Origin: Gammaproteobacteria bacterium HGW-Gammaproteobacteria-15
GTDB taxonomy: Bacteria; Pseudomonadota; Gammaproteobacteria; Enterobacterales; Alteromonadaceae
Reading direction: 5' to 3'
DNA: 64,000 nucleotides
Assembly: GCA_002840125.1 (NCBI GenBank)
Contig: PGZF01000006.1
Span: 124,001-188,000 of the forward strand
A model generated the notes under the pieces. That model did not search any database and was not told the origin of the DNA. It worked only from the letters and a program-made list of their open reading frames with translations. The position numbers and the translations under genes were made by a program. This document shows, piece by piece, positions 51,718-61,626 of the stretch; positions within the stretch are counted from its first letter, which is position 1; each line of letters starts with the position of its first letter.

Positions 51718-54700
51718 TTAGTGTTTGTGGCCATGAACATGGCTGTGAATATAACTGCCGATGTTCCACCAGTCGCCCTGATCTTCACAGTGCCATTCTG
51801 GTTCATCCTGCTTATAAGCATCTTTGCTGCCGGCTTTAGCGCTGTCATCTGCGCTCAGCACTTTTTGGATCAGCGCGGTTTTTTCAGCTTCAAGCTGTTG
51901 TTGCAGCTGTTTATCCGTATTGATATCAAAGTACTTAGTGCCTTCAATCCAGGTTTGTTGTGCCTGGCTGTATACCGATAGCGGATGGGTGTTCCACAAC
52001 ACAAAGTCGGCCTGCTTACCGGCTTTAATTGAACCGGTAACACTGTCTATTTTCAGCTGCATCGCCGGGTTAATGGTGACCATTTTCAGTGCTTCGTGCT
52101 CGTCCATACCACAGTACATTACTGATTTCGCCGCTTCCTGGTTCAGGCGGCGCTGTAAGCCGGCATCGTCTGAGTTAATGCTGACATTTACACCTTGCTC
52201 GGCCATTAAACAGGCGTTGGTTGGAATAGCATCCTGCACTTCCATTTTATACGCCCACCAGTCGGCAAAAGTAGAAGCGCTGGCACCATGGGCCTGCATT
52301 TCTTTGGCGGTTTTATAGCCTTCCAGAATGTGGGTAAAGGTGGTGATGTTAAAGCCCATCTCATCGGCCAGCTCAATCAGCATCAGAATTTCTGACGCGA
52401 CATAAGAGTGGGTATGAATAAAGCGCTGCTTATCCAGAATTTCTACCAGTGCTTCTAAGCGGTAATCAATACGTGGCGGTGCGACCTGCTCGCGCTGGCG
52501 TTTAGACAGTTTGTCGTAAGCGGCCAGTTTGGCTTTGTACTCTTTGGCGGCAACAAAAGCATCACGAATGGTGGTTTCAACGCCCACACGGGTTTGCGGA
52601 TAACGCTCGGTAAACGCATCGCCCCAGTTAGACTGTTTAACGTTTTCACCCAGGGCAAATTTGATGCTTGGCGGTGCAGCTTTCATTTTCAGACCCTGGG
52701 CATTTTCGCCCCACCGGAACTGAATAACCTGCGCCTGGCCACCAATAGGGTTGGCACTGCCGTGCAGCAGCTGCGCCGTAGTGGTACCTCCGGCTAAACC
52801 ACGGTAAAGGTTAATATCTTCCGGATTTATTACATCGGCAATACGCACCTCTGATGTTACTGCGTCGGTACCTTCATTAACACCGGCCTCAATAGCGACA
52901 TGCGAGTGCTCGTCAATAATACCAGGGGTAAGGTGCATGCCGGTGCCGTCGATAACGTCAAAACCACCTGGGGTGCCCAGGTTTTTACCAATTTTATCGA
53001 ACTTGCCGTTGCGCACTATCACGTCGGTATTTTCAAGAATGCCGTCTTTTTCTGCAGTCCAGACTGTGACATTTTTAATATGCACATTCTGTTGTTTAGC
53101 CAGAGCCGGTAAGCCGTACGCACGGTTGGGGAACGTCAATTTAGACAGCATCACAGTGTCAGGCTTGCTGGCTGCGGTGTCGGCAGGGCTTTCTGTCAGC
53201 GGCTGGCGCTGCGCCGTTACCAGCTCGGTGCTGCTGCCAAGCTGCCATTTACCTGTCAGGCTGTTATCCGCTAACTTGCCGCTAAACTGCGCTACCTGCT
53301 TATCGCCGGTAAGCTCAGCCAGATTCAGGTTAAACTGCAACAGTTGCTGCTGGCTGTGAATATGCTCTAACTTAACGCTTTTTGCTTCAGCGCCGCCAGC
53401 CTGTAACACCGCAGAGCCACTGAGTTTATCTGCATGGCCGGTTAAGGTAACTTTAACCGCCTTACCCGCAACAGACAGCTGGTAATCACCGGCAAAGTCT
53501 ACCGGGGTTATGGCTTTAATGCTGTGCTGCTGGCCACGCACCCAGGTAGCCACAATTTCACCATCAGCAAATAAATCGCCGCTGGCCAGTACTAAGTCGG
53601 CCTGATAACCGGGGGCAATTTTACCCAATTTGTCGGCTACACCACTCAACCGCGCCGGCACTGTGGTTAACGCAGCCAAAGCGGTGTCGGCAGATAAACC
53701 ATACTGCACGGCTTTGCGTAAATTAGGCCAGAAATCCTTGGTGTCTTTTAACTTATAGGTCGTTAGCGCAAAAGGCACGCCAGCCTGCGCCAGGGCCGCA
53801 GCGTTTGCCGGTGCCCGCTCCCAGTGGCGTAAATCAGCCAGATTCACATCCAGCTGATCGGCCACCTGCTCTACCGCAGGTGCAGCAGGAAAGTTAAGTG
53901 GCAAAATAAGGCTGCGCCCGGTGGCTTTAATTTCATCCAGCCGCACATATTCAAAACCGGAACCAACCATAGCGGCATTGTTCAGTTTGAACTCGTTTAA
54001 CAACAGGTGAGCACGCAATAACGATCTGTCGTCACCGGTTTCAAACACCGCGCCCTGCTGGTTGATATTGGCCAGGCTTTGCAGTGCCACATTAAACTCA
54101 ACCGGCTGGTTAAAATAACGCACATCGGTTTTACCGTAAGCCTGGCTATACCAGTTGGCATCACTTAATGTCTGGCGGATAAGCGCCATACTGCCCATCA
54201 GCGATGACGGATAACTTTGCTTTGACGTGCCTTTGCTAAAGGCCATAAATTGCGGGCCATCGGCTTTTAACACCAACTGATTGGGTAAGCCTTCGCCTAA
54301 GGAACTGACAAAAGCCTGGCCACGGAAGATGCCGTCAAAGCGGGCAGACTGCGCAGCAGTAAAACCTAGCTTGCGTAAAGCCTCTGCGGCTTTGGCATCA
54401 GGCTTAAATTCACTTACCCAACGCTGCTGGGCATGAATGGCGTCATTGCTGGCATTGCCGCCTTTGCGCTCATTTTTATATACCGGCGCATCACGGTAGC
54501 TGCCGGGCTTGGCCGGCTTGGCTGCTGCAATACCATATTGGGTATAAGGGTCGATAAAACCCGGATATAACGTATAACGGCTGGCATCAATTTGCTGATA
54601 CCCCGCTGGCACCTTTACACTGGTGCCTACAGCACTAATGCGGCCATCGGCAATTAATACGGTGGCATTTTCCAATTTTTTACCGGGTTCGGTATAGACA

Positions 54701-54837
54701 GTGGCACCGGTCAGGGCGATTAAATTGGGGGTTTTATCCTGGATACCTTGCAAGGGGCTGGTCTGGTCGGCGTGGCTACTGGCGGCAAATACCGTCAGCA
54801 GCGCTGCGCTTAACAGCGACAAACGCTCTGAAGTCAT
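51718..54837 (-). CDS. Two-domain exported amidohydrolase
   Basis: 1039 residues, signal peptide ending ASSHA. N-terminal amidohydrolase-like half (about 35-440) with LYPGFIDPYTQYGI, no HxH; beta linker (about 445-585); C-terminal half (about 595-1000) with full metal site: HSHV after GIIDE, HTHSYV, FTHILEGYKTA, SINSDDAG. Ends with His-rich IHSHVHGHKH, possible zinc acquisition. Imidazolonepropionase/prolidase-type. Likely cleaves amide/peptide substrates in the periplasm, together with M28. Confidence 0.87.
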   Translation of the reverse strand: MTSERLSLLSAALLTVFAASSHADQTSPLQGIQDKTPNLIALTGATVYTEPGKKLENATVLIADGRISAVGTSVKVPAGYQQIDASRYTLYPGFIDPYTQYGIAAAKPAKPGSYRDAPVYKNERKGGNASNDAIHAQQRWVSEFKPDAKAAEALRKLGFTAAQSARFDGIFRGQAFVSSLGEGLPNQLVLKADGPQFMAFSKGTSKQSYPSSLMGSMALIRQTLSDANWYSQAYGKTDVRYFNQPVEFNVALQSLANINQQGAVFETGDDRSLLRAHLLLNEFKLNNAAMVGSGFEYVRLDEIKATGRSLILPLNFPAAPAVEQVADQLDVNLADLRHWERAPANAAALAQAGVPFALTTYKLKDTKDFWPNLRKAVQYGLSADTALAALTTVPARLSGVADKLGKIAPGYQADLVLASGDLFADGEIVATWVRGQQHSIKAITPVDFAGDYQLSVAGKAVKVTLTGHADKLSGSAVLQAGGAEAKSVKLEHIHSQQQLLQFNLNLAELTGDKQVAQFSGKLADNSLTGKWQLGSSTELVTAQRQPLTESPADTAASKPDTVMLSKLTFPNRAYGLPALAKQQNVHIKNVTVWTAEKDGILENTDVIVRNGKFDKIGKNLGTPGGFDVIDGTGMHLTPGIIDEHSHVAIEAGVNEGTDAVTSEVRIADVINPEDINLYRGLAGGTTTAQLLHGSANPIGGQAQVIQFRWGENAQGLKMKAAPPSIKFALGENVKQSNWGDAFTERYPQTRVGVETTIRDAFVAAKEYKAKLAAYDKLSKRQREQVAPPRIDYRLEALVEILDKQRFIHTHSYVASEILMLIELADEMGFNITTFTHILEGYKTAKEMQAHGASASTFADWWAYKMEVQDAIPTNACLMAEQGVNVSINSDDAGLQRRLNQEAAKSVMYCGMDEHEALKMVTINPAMQLKIDSVTGSIKAGKQADFVLWNTHPLSVYSQAQQTWIEGTKYFDINTDKQLQQQLEAEKTALIQKVLSADDSAKAGSKDAYKQDEPEWHCEDQGDWWNIGSYIHSHVHGHKH

Positions 54838-54858
54838 AACATGTTCCTGAATTAAGGG

Positions 54859-57810
54859 TTAACTGTTAACAACGTAGTTCAGGCGACTAAGCTCCTGCTC
54901 AGCCAGTGGCATGCTGAAGTAGTAACCCTGAACCTGATAGCAAGCATTTTTTCTTAGAAATTCAACTTGTTCGGCAGTTTCTACCCCTTCGGCTACTACG
55001 CGAAGATTCATCTTCTGCGCCATAGCAATAATCGCTGCAACAATATCCATGTCGTTGCGATCATCAGGAATATCTTTGACGAACGAGCGATCTATTTTCA
55101 GCTCGTCTACCGGAAAACGCTTTAAATAACTAAGCGAAGAATAGCCTGTACCAAAGTCGTCGATAGATAAAGACACCCCGAGACGCTTTAACTGATTTAA
55201 CTGGTTAATAGCCGCATCGGTGTCGCCCATCAACATACTTTCAGTAATTTCAAAGATTAAAAATGCCGGGTTGGCACCGGTGCGCAGTAAAATACGTTCA
55301 ACAATTTCCGGCAGGTTATCATCCTTAAACTGCCGCACAGATAAATTAATCGACAAGGTAACATTATGACCACGGCTATGCTGGCGTGATAAAAACCGGC
55401 AGGCTTCCCAGATAATCCACTCGCCAATTTGCACTATCAGCCCGGTGCTTTCGGCCACGCCAATAAACCGTAGCGGCGGCACCAGGGTATTATCCGGCCG
55501 TAACCAACGCAGTAAGGTTTCATAGCCAACAATACTGTTATCACGAATATCAATTTTGGGCTGGTAATACAGCAGGAACTGATGCTCACGGATGGCTTCA
55601 CGCAGCTGGTTTTCAATTAGCAGCCGCTCATTGGCCGCTTCGTTTAAGTCATGGCTGAAAAAGTGGAAGGTGTTTTTACCGCGGGCTTTGGCTTCATACA
55701 TGGCTAAATCAGCATGTTTGAGCAGCAGCTCTTCTTCTGAGGCATCTTCCGGCGCTACGGTAATACCAATACTGGCACTGATAGACACTTCATGGTTGCC
55801 CAGTTTTACCGGCGCAGCAAAAGCCTGCTGTAAATTCGCGGCAATGCTGGACGCCTGGCCCCGGTCAGTAATGCCGCTTAAAATAACGGCAAATTCATCG
55901 CCGCCCAGCCGGGCAATAGTGTCTTCTTCGCGCAAGCGGCTGATCAGCCGCTTGGCCACTTCTTTTAATAATTCGTCACCGGCATCATGGCCCAGAGTGT
56001 CGTTAATACGTTTAAATTCATCCAGATCAAAATATAACAAGGCAAAGCTGTAGTAGCCGCGGTGCGACATAGCAATGGCTTTGCGCAACTGATCGCGGAA
56101 ATAACTGCGGTTAGCCAGCCCGGTTAGCACATCGTAATAGGCCAGTTGCTCCATCTTTTTCTGGCTTTGTTTAATAAAGGAGATGTCCTGCATGGCGCAG
56201 ACATAGTTACTTATACCGCCTTTTTCATCACGGATAGGTGCTATGGCCAGTGACACCCATAACTGACGCTCTGCATGTTGCAGCAACATATCGCCGCGCC
56301 AGTGTTGGCGCTCAGCCAACGTATGCTGAATTTCCTCCGCCACGTGGTGCATTTCTTCGGCAAATAAGGTGCTAAGCGGCTGTAACTGTATTTGTTCTGT
56401 GGTGGTGCCAATCATCTCGGTCAGAAACGGGTTGGCGTACTCAATACGCAGCAACTGATCGGTTAGCACTATACCCGAGCTGGAAAAAGACACCGCTTTA
56501 CTCAATTTTCTGGCTGAGCGCTCTGCCTGTTCTTTTTCTTCAATACGGGCATTTAAGCCGCTGACTAGGGTAGATATTTCATCAGACATGCGGCCAAAGG
56601 CCTGATTAAGCAGACCTATTTCATCGTTTTGTGTATCCAGCTGCACCTGTTCCAAGTCGCCACGGGATAAGCGGCTGATAGCACCGGATAAGCGGTTGAT
56701 CCGCTTTAAGACAAAATGATAAATAACCAGTTGTAAAAACAATGCCACCAGCAACGCCACTGCAGTAAACACCAACACCAGGCGGGAGCGCACTGAACTA
56801 AAAGCAGTAGCAATATCGGCTTTATCAACGTAAACACTTAAATACCAATCTGCGCGCTCTACAACATCGGTAGCAATAAGCTTTTCCGGCGCCAGGGCTT
56901 GCGCCTGCATAACTTGCCGCGGGTTGGCAGCATACTGGCGCGCATACTGGCTAAGGCTGTCTGCGCTGGCTTCATCGGCTTGCAAAGGGGTATTCATTGG
57001 TGGATCGGTGCGTAAAAACTGCCGGGTTGAGCTGATAATCAGGCCCTGGCTGTCAAAAATCATACTATGACGGCCTTCCTGGCGCGGCAACATGGCCAGA
57101 ATATCCTGCAGAATAAAATCCGTACCGGTAACCCCGACGAACTCGTCATTGACATACACCGGAATGATCAGGCTGGTCATCCATTTTTTCCAGATATTGT
57201 CGTAATACAGTGGCGTCCAGCGTGGTTGGCGTGCCGGGTTTTGCTCTGGTGTGGCAATGTTGTAAAACAGATCCTGATTAAAATCATGCTCGCTGCTTAC
57301 CTGCAGCGCCCAGTCAGCCGGTGAAATACGGATAAACTGCTCTTTGGAAATAAAATAGAAGTTAAAAAACTCCTGCAACATCAGTGGCGAAAGCTGCTGC
57401 CACAACAAATCGGTTTTATCAAACAACGCGGCAACACGGGTATTGTAGTTTTGCGCGGCGACAAAAGCGCCGGAGTAATCATCCTGCACGCGGATACTGC
57501 CATCTGCTGCAGCTTTCATAGTGGTAGCGCCAGACAGCGATGCCAGACTAAGGCTGCGGCTAATGACCTGATTAGCCGCAATAGCTTTTTGTTCTTTTTG
57601 CAGAAAATTTTTGTTCAGTTGTAAAGCGTGGTTTGCCGCGCTGTGTTTCAGAGCAATTTGTTGTTGCTCAAATTCATTGGCCTCCTGCAGCAAAATAACT
57701 GCATAGCCTATGACAAAACCGGCAGTAACGATGGCAAGAAATACCACCAGCGCAAATTTGCGCCCCAGCGAGTCCATTCCTGTTGGTTTAATAAAGTTTA
57801 CGTCCTTCAC
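54859..57810 (-). CDS. Cache-HAMP-PAS-GGDEF-EAL cyclic-di-GMP protein
   Basis: 983 residues. TM helix about 18-42, dCache sensor about 45-330, second TM about 345-365, HAMP about 366-420, PAS about 440-555, GGDEF about 565-725 (LGGDEFAVIL with I-site REED five residues before), EAL about 735-975 (YETLLRW in place of EALLRW, DDFGTGYSSL, VAEGVE). Probably bifunctional: the synthase site and feedback site are intact and the phosphodiesterase residues seem kept. Gene follows the amidohydrolase operon in the reverse order, 21 bases apart from its start. Confidence 0.93.
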   Translation of the reverse strand: MKDVNFIKPTGMDSLGRKFALVVFLAIVTAGFVIGYAVILLQEANEFEQQQIALKHSAANHALQLNKNFLQKEQKAIAANQVISRSLSLASLSGATTMKAAADGSIRVQDDYSGAFVAAQNYNTRVAALFDKTDLLWQQLSPLMLQEFFNFYFISKEQFIRISPADWALQVSSEHDFNQDLFYNIATPEQNPARQPRWTPLYYDNIWKKWMTSLIIPVYVNDEFVGVTGTDFILQDILAMLPRQEGRHSMIFDSQGLIISSTRQFLRTDPPMNTPLQADEASADSLSQYARQYAANPRQVMQAQALAPEKLIATDVVERADWYLSVYVDKADIATAFSSVRSRLVLVFTAVALLVALFLQLVIYHFVLKRINRLSGAISRLSRGDLEQVQLDTQNDEIGLLNQAFGRMSDEISTLVSGLNARIEEKEQAERSARKLSKAVSFSSSGIVLTDQLLRIEYANPFLTEMIGTTTEQIQLQPLSTLFAEEMHHVAEEIQHTLAERQHWRGDMLLQHAERQLWVSLAIAPIRDEKGGISNYVCAMQDISFIKQSQKKMEQLAYYDVLTGLANRSYFRDQLRKAIAMSHRGYYSFALLYFDLDEFKRINDTLGHDAGDELLKEVAKRLISRLREEDTIARLGGDEFAVILSGITDRGQASSIAANLQQAFAAPVKLGNHEVSISASIGITVAPEDASEEELLLKHADLAMYEAKARGKNTFHFFSHDLNEAANERLLIENQLREAIREHQFLLYYQPKIDIRDNSIVGYETLLRWLRPDNTLVPPLRFIGVAESTGLIVQIGEWIIWEACRFLSRQHSRGHNVTLSINLSVRQFKDDNLPEIVERILLRTGANPAFLIFEITESMLMGDTDAAINQLNQLKRLGVSLSIDDFGTGYSSLSYLKRFPVDELKIDRSFVKDIPDDRNDMDIVAAIIAMAQKMNLRVVAEGVETAEQVEFLRKNACYQVQGYYFSMPLAEQELSRLNYVVNS

Positions 57811-57919
57811 TACTCTGCCTGATTTTGAAAAAACTATTGATTATTGGCAAGATATCGCTTTCTATACCGACACGACGCAATCATTATTGCATGTTAATTC
57901 ATCAAAAGAGAATGAAACA

Positions 57920-58372
57920 ATGAAAAAACCCCTGTTAACTGTCGTTTTAGTATCTCTGTTATCTACCTCTGCTTTTGCCGGCAGCGCCTTTACTGAAGCC
58001 AAAGATAGCGTGAAATACCGCCAATCCGCATTCCAGCTGATCCGTCATAATATGGCTGATATTGCTGATATGCTAAAAGGCGACGTCAGTTACGATGCAG
58101 AGCGTGTCAACAAACGCGCTACCGCTCTGGCTACGCTAACAACCTTACCATGGGAAGCCTTTACTGTACCGGGTGCCGAGCAAGGCGGTGGTGATGCCAA
58201 AGCTGCTGTGTGGAAGAACCTCAGCGATTTTCAAAGCCGTGGCGAAAAACTGGCAACTGATGCACTGGCATTAAAATCGGCGGCTGACAGCATGGATCAG
58301 GCCGAAGTACGTAAAGCCTTTGGCAGCTTTGCCCGCAACTGCAAAGCCTGCCACGACGAATACAAAAACTAA
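57920..58372 (+). CDS. Cytochrome c'
   Basis: 150 residues from ATG 57920. Signal peptide (SLLSTSAFA) and a four-helix bundle ending with CKACHDEYKN, the C-terminal heme-binding CxxCH of cytochromes c'. Binds NO or O2-type ligands in periplasm. Upstream in-frame extension (57710) lies in the promoter of the diguanylate gene. Convergent with the b561 gene. Confidence 0.93.
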   Translation: MKKPLLTVVLVSLLSTSAFAGSAFTEAKDSVKYRQSAFQLIRHNMADIADMLKGDVSYDAERVNKRATALATLTTLPWEAFTVPGAEQGGGDAKAAVWKNLSDFQSRGEKLATDALALKSAADSMDQAEVRKAFGSFARNCKACHDEYKN

Positions 58373-58389
58373 TAACGACAAGGCGCTGT

Positions 58390-59040
58390 TTACAGCAGCG
58401 CCAGCAATTTATGCCCCTGCCAGAAATACAACGCTACCAGTAACAGCCCAACCAGAATAAAGTAAACCGCGCTGTGTTTTACACCGTCAGCATCTGTGCT
58501 TGCTGCATTATCCTTGCCGGTAACCATTATCCACAGCACATTATGTACCCGCACACTGTGCCAGAGTGCTGCAATAATATGCACCGCAACCGCCGCCAAA
58601 AGAATATTAATATTGATCTTATGAATATCCGAGGCAATATCAACCCAGCTTGCCGGTAACAGGCTCACCAGTGGGCCGTCGCTCATATAACTGTTGTCAA
58701 AAGTGGCAAGCCCGGTGAGCAGTTGCACCAGTACCAACACAATCAGCAGCACTATCATATAAAAAGACGCCGGATTATGCCCTTGCACAGCATAAGGCTT
58801 ACGCAGGTAATGCACTGCCGCAGCAGGTGTGGCGGCAAACTGGCTAAAACGTGCGGTTTTACTGCCAACAAAACCCCAAACCAGCCGTGACACCACCAGC
58901 GCCAGCAGCGTATAAGCCAGTAACTGATGCTGCGCTATTAAACCTTCTTCACCGGTGTACCACAGCCCCGCCAGCAACAGTACCTGGCTCCAGTGAAAAA
59001 ACCGGATGGCAAAATCCCAGACTTTTACTTTTTGTGACAT
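58390..59040 (-). CDS. Cytochrome b561, Ni/Fe-hydrogenase-like
   Basis: 216 residues. Four or more membrane helices: about 20-45, 47-65, 95-115, 145-165, 190-210. Heme His pairs in RFFHWSQ (His16) and HQLLAYT (His38), AVHIIAALWHSVRVHN (two His). Typical electron partner of cytochrome c. Next to the c' gene, convergent, so likely functional pair. Confidence 0.88.
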   Translation of the reverse strand: MSQKVKVWDFAIRFFHWSQVLLLAGLWYTGEEGLIAQHQLLAYTLLALVVSRLVWGFVGSKTARFSQFAATPAAAVHYLRKPYAVQGHNPASFYMIVLLIVLVLVQLLTGLATFDNSYMSDGPLVSLLPASWVDIASDIHKININILLAAVAVHIIAALWHSVRVHNVLWIMVTGKDNAASTDADGVKHSAVYFILVGLLLVALYFWQGHKLLALL

Positions 59041-59095
59041 TGTGCGTAGTCTCCGTTATGCTAAGTTTTTGATTTTATACCAGAGACACAAAAAG

Positions 59096-61447
59096 ATGAA
59101 TTGGTGGAAATGGATCCTTGCCATATTAACTTTATTGCTGGCCCTCGCCGCTGCGGCAATTTATGCCGTGTTGTACCTGAGCTTACCAAGCTATGATGGC
59201 ACACAGCCAAGCAGTATCAGTAATACCGCCAGGCTGGATCGCGATGCGCTGGGTTATCTTAGTATCCATGCCGCAAACCGCAGCGATGCCGCCTTTGCGC
59301 TGGGCTTTGCTCATGCGCAGGAGCGGTTCTTTCAAATGGATATACTGCGCCGCAATGCCGCTGGCGAGCTGGCCGAACTGTTCGGCAAACGCGCACTAAA
59401 GGCCGATCAGGCGTTGCGCCAACACCGCTTTCGCAGCCGGGCCACACAGGCGCTGGCTGCACTGCCTATTGAGGACAAACAGTTGCTGAGCAACTATAGC
59501 AGTGGTGTTAATGAGGGCCTGGCAGCCCTTAGCCGGCCGCCATTTGAATACACCGTGCTGCAGCAAACACCAAAACCCTGGCACGAGGCTGATTCGTTTT
59601 TAGTTATTTACAGTATGTATCTGGATTTACAAGGCAAACTGGGCCGCGACGATTATGCAATGACCCTATTAAAACAAACCGTGCCGGATGAGTGGTATCG
59701 TTTTTTACAGCAAGATTCTGATATCTGGCAGGCGGCGATAGATAACAGCAGGGTTGAAGCAGTGCCTGTGCCCGCCTCAACCTACCCACAGCTGCTAACT
59801 GACAGCCAGACTGCCTGTAACCTGTGCACAGTAAAAGATGCCACCGACATTGGCAGCAATAACTTTGCCGTAGCTGGCAGTTTAACCAGCCATGGCAGCG
59901 CTATATTGGCTGACGATATGCATCTGAGTATTCGCGTACCCGGTACCTGGTATAAAGCCCAGTTAAACTGGCGCGATGGCACACAACTGCGCACGGTTTC
60001 CGGCCTTACGCTGCCCGGCACCCCCGCTGTTGTGGTGGGCTCTAACGGTAATATTGCCTGGGGATTTACCAACAGCACCGCCGACTGGCACGATTTGGTT
60101 GTCCTGCAACTGTCAGACGATGGCAAACGCTACTTAACCGCCGACGGCTGGCAGGCACTGGAATATGTGTACGAAACCATTAAAGTTGCCAACGGGCCTG
60201 ATCAGCCCTTGCAACTGGCACAAACCCGTTGGGGGCCGCTGGTGCGCTTTGGCGATAGCCCGGCCTATGCTTTACGTTGGGTTGCTTATGATATTGAAGC
60301 GGTTAATTTTAACCTGCTGCAGCTGGAAACCTCAGTAACAGCGCAAGAGGCCCTGCAACTGGCACCACAGGTTGGCATACCCACGCAGAACCTGCTGGTG
60401 GCCGACAATAAAGGCAATATTGGCTGGAGCCTGATGGGCCGTGTACCTAAACGCAACTTGCCAGATCTGGATACCGCACAAGACTGGAGCAACGCTGAAT
60501 ACGGTTGGTTTGGTTATATAGCGCCAGATGCCCAGCCACAGTTATTAAACCCCGACAGTAACCGGCTATGGACGGCAAATTCGCGTGTTATTGGCGCAGC
60601 TGACTATCAGCTGATTGGCAATGGCGGTTACGACTTAGGCGCCAGAGGCTGGCAAATTCAACAAGGCCTGAACGCGTTACATAGTGTCGATGAACAGGCC
60701 TTGCATAAAATTCAGCTGGATAACCGCGCACTCATGCTGGAGCGCTGGCAACAGCTGTTGTTGGAGGTGCTGGACAATGACACCGTGCAGCAGCATCAGT
60801 TGCAATCGTACCGCCAGCATGTGCTAACCAGCTCACAAAGTGCCAGCGTTGATGCAGTGGGTTACAGCCTGGTTCGGGCGTTTCGCCAGCAATTACTTGA
60901 GTTGCAGTTTGCCCCATTGTCAGCGTATCTGGAGCAGCATGGCGCCCGCAGTCAGGATCTGAAGTACTCACTGGAAACGCCACTTTGGGCCATGGTACAA
61001 CAGCGGCGCACTGATACTTTACCGGCAAACTTCAGCAGTTGGGATGAATTATTGCTCAGCGCCGTGTTGCAAAGTAAGCAACAGCTGCAGCAAGACAACG
61101 GCAGCATTAACCAGAGCAACTGGGGTTATATTAATCAGGCCCGTATAAACCACCCATTGTCGGCTGCCATACCACTATTGGGCGGCTGGCTTAATATGCC
61201 GGCCACCCAACTTAACGGCGACAGCCATATGCCAAGAGTGCAGCGCCCGGGTTTTGGCCAGTCGCAGCGTATGGTGGTAGCGCCGGGGCAAGAACATAAA
61301 GGCATTTTAACCATACCGGCAGGTCAGTCTGGCCACCCGCTTTCGCCGTTTTACCGTGGCGATCATCAATACTGGTTAAACGAAGTAGCCTTGCCGTTTT
61401 TACCCGGCGAGAAAAAATATCAGCTGCTGCTGACACCTCAGGGTTGA
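59096..61447 (+). CDS. Penicillin-acylase family hydrolase
   Basis: 783 residues from ATG 59096. N-terminal TM/signal (about 4-28). Ntn-hydrolase: alpha chain, then autocatalytic cut before Ser254 in GSNNFAVAG; beta chain with ADDMHLSIRVP and DWHDLV-type segments, and GFTNSTADW. Class includes acyl-homoserine-lactone acylases and penicillin G acylases; quorum quenching or acyl-amide use is possible. Divergent from the b561 gene. Confidence 0.88.
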   Translation: MNWWKWILAILTLLLALAAAAIYAVLYLSLPSYDGTQPSSISNTARLDRDALGYLSIHAANRSDAAFALGFAHAQERFFQMDILRRNAAGELAELFGKRALKADQALRQHRFRSRATQALAALPIEDKQLLSNYSSGVNEGLAALSRPPFEYTVLQQTPKPWHEADSFLVIYSMYLDLQGKLGRDDYAMTLLKQTVPDEWYRFLQQDSDIWQAAIDNSRVEAVPVPASTYPQLLTDSQTACNLCTVKDATDIGSNNFAVAGSLTSHGSAILADDMHLSIRVPGTWYKAQLNWRDGTQLRTVSGLTLPGTPAVVVGSNGNIAWGFTNSTADWHDLVVLQLSDDGKRYLTADGWQALEYVYETIKVANGPDQPLQLAQTRWGPLVRFGDSPAYALRWVAYDIEAVNFNLLQLETSVTAQEALQLAPQVGIPTQNLLVADNKGNIGWSLMGRVPKRNLPDLDTAQDWSNAEYGWFGYIAPDAQPQLLNPDSNRLWTANSRVIGAADYQLIGNGGYDLGARGWQIQQGLNALHSVDEQALHKIQLDNRALMLERWQQLLLEVLDNDTVQQHQLQSYRQHVLTSSQSASVDAVGYSLVRAFRQQLLELQFAPLSAYLEQHGARSQDLKYSLETPLWAMVQQRRTDTLPANFSSWDELLLSAVLQSKQQLQQDNGSINQSNWGYINQARINHPLSAAIPLLGGWLNMPATQLNGDSHMPRVQRPGFGQSQRMVVAPGQEHKGILTIPAGQSGHPLSPFYRGDHQYWLNEVALPFLPGEKKYQLLLTPQG

Positions 61448-61480
61448 CTTTAGCCATCCAGACGGACTATGTTAGACGCC

Positions 61481-61543
61481 ATGAAAATACTTAATACCGC
61501 GCTCAGCTTTTTTCGCTTTACCACCTTACACGGGAGGCGGTAA
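61481..61543 (+). CDS. pheL: pheA leader peptide
   Basis: 20-residue frame: MKILNTALSFFRF at the start, three Phe codons in four (TTT TTT CGC TTT), then Thr/Leu/His and GRR, TAA at 61541. The end of the frame is GGGAGG, which can pair with the terminator's 5' arm. Ribosome stalling at Phe codons would allow the antiterminator. Short, followed 83 bases later by pheA. Confidence 0.75.
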   Translation: MKILNTALSFFRFTTLHGRR

Positions 61544-61566
61544 GCTGCGCGCGCAGTAATACCAGA

Positions 61567-61594
61567 AACCTCCCACGCCGGGAGGTTTTTTTTT
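61567..61594 (+). terminator. pheA attenuator terminator
   Basis: AACCTCCC-ACGCC-GGGAGGTT (61567-61587) followed by a nine-T run. The 5' arm CCTCCC is complementary to GGGAGG at 61532-61537 in the leader frame, giving an alternative antiterminator. Confidence 0.85.
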
Positions 61595-61626
61595 GCTTAC
61601 TTTTAGCTCAGACAAAGAGAATTAAC

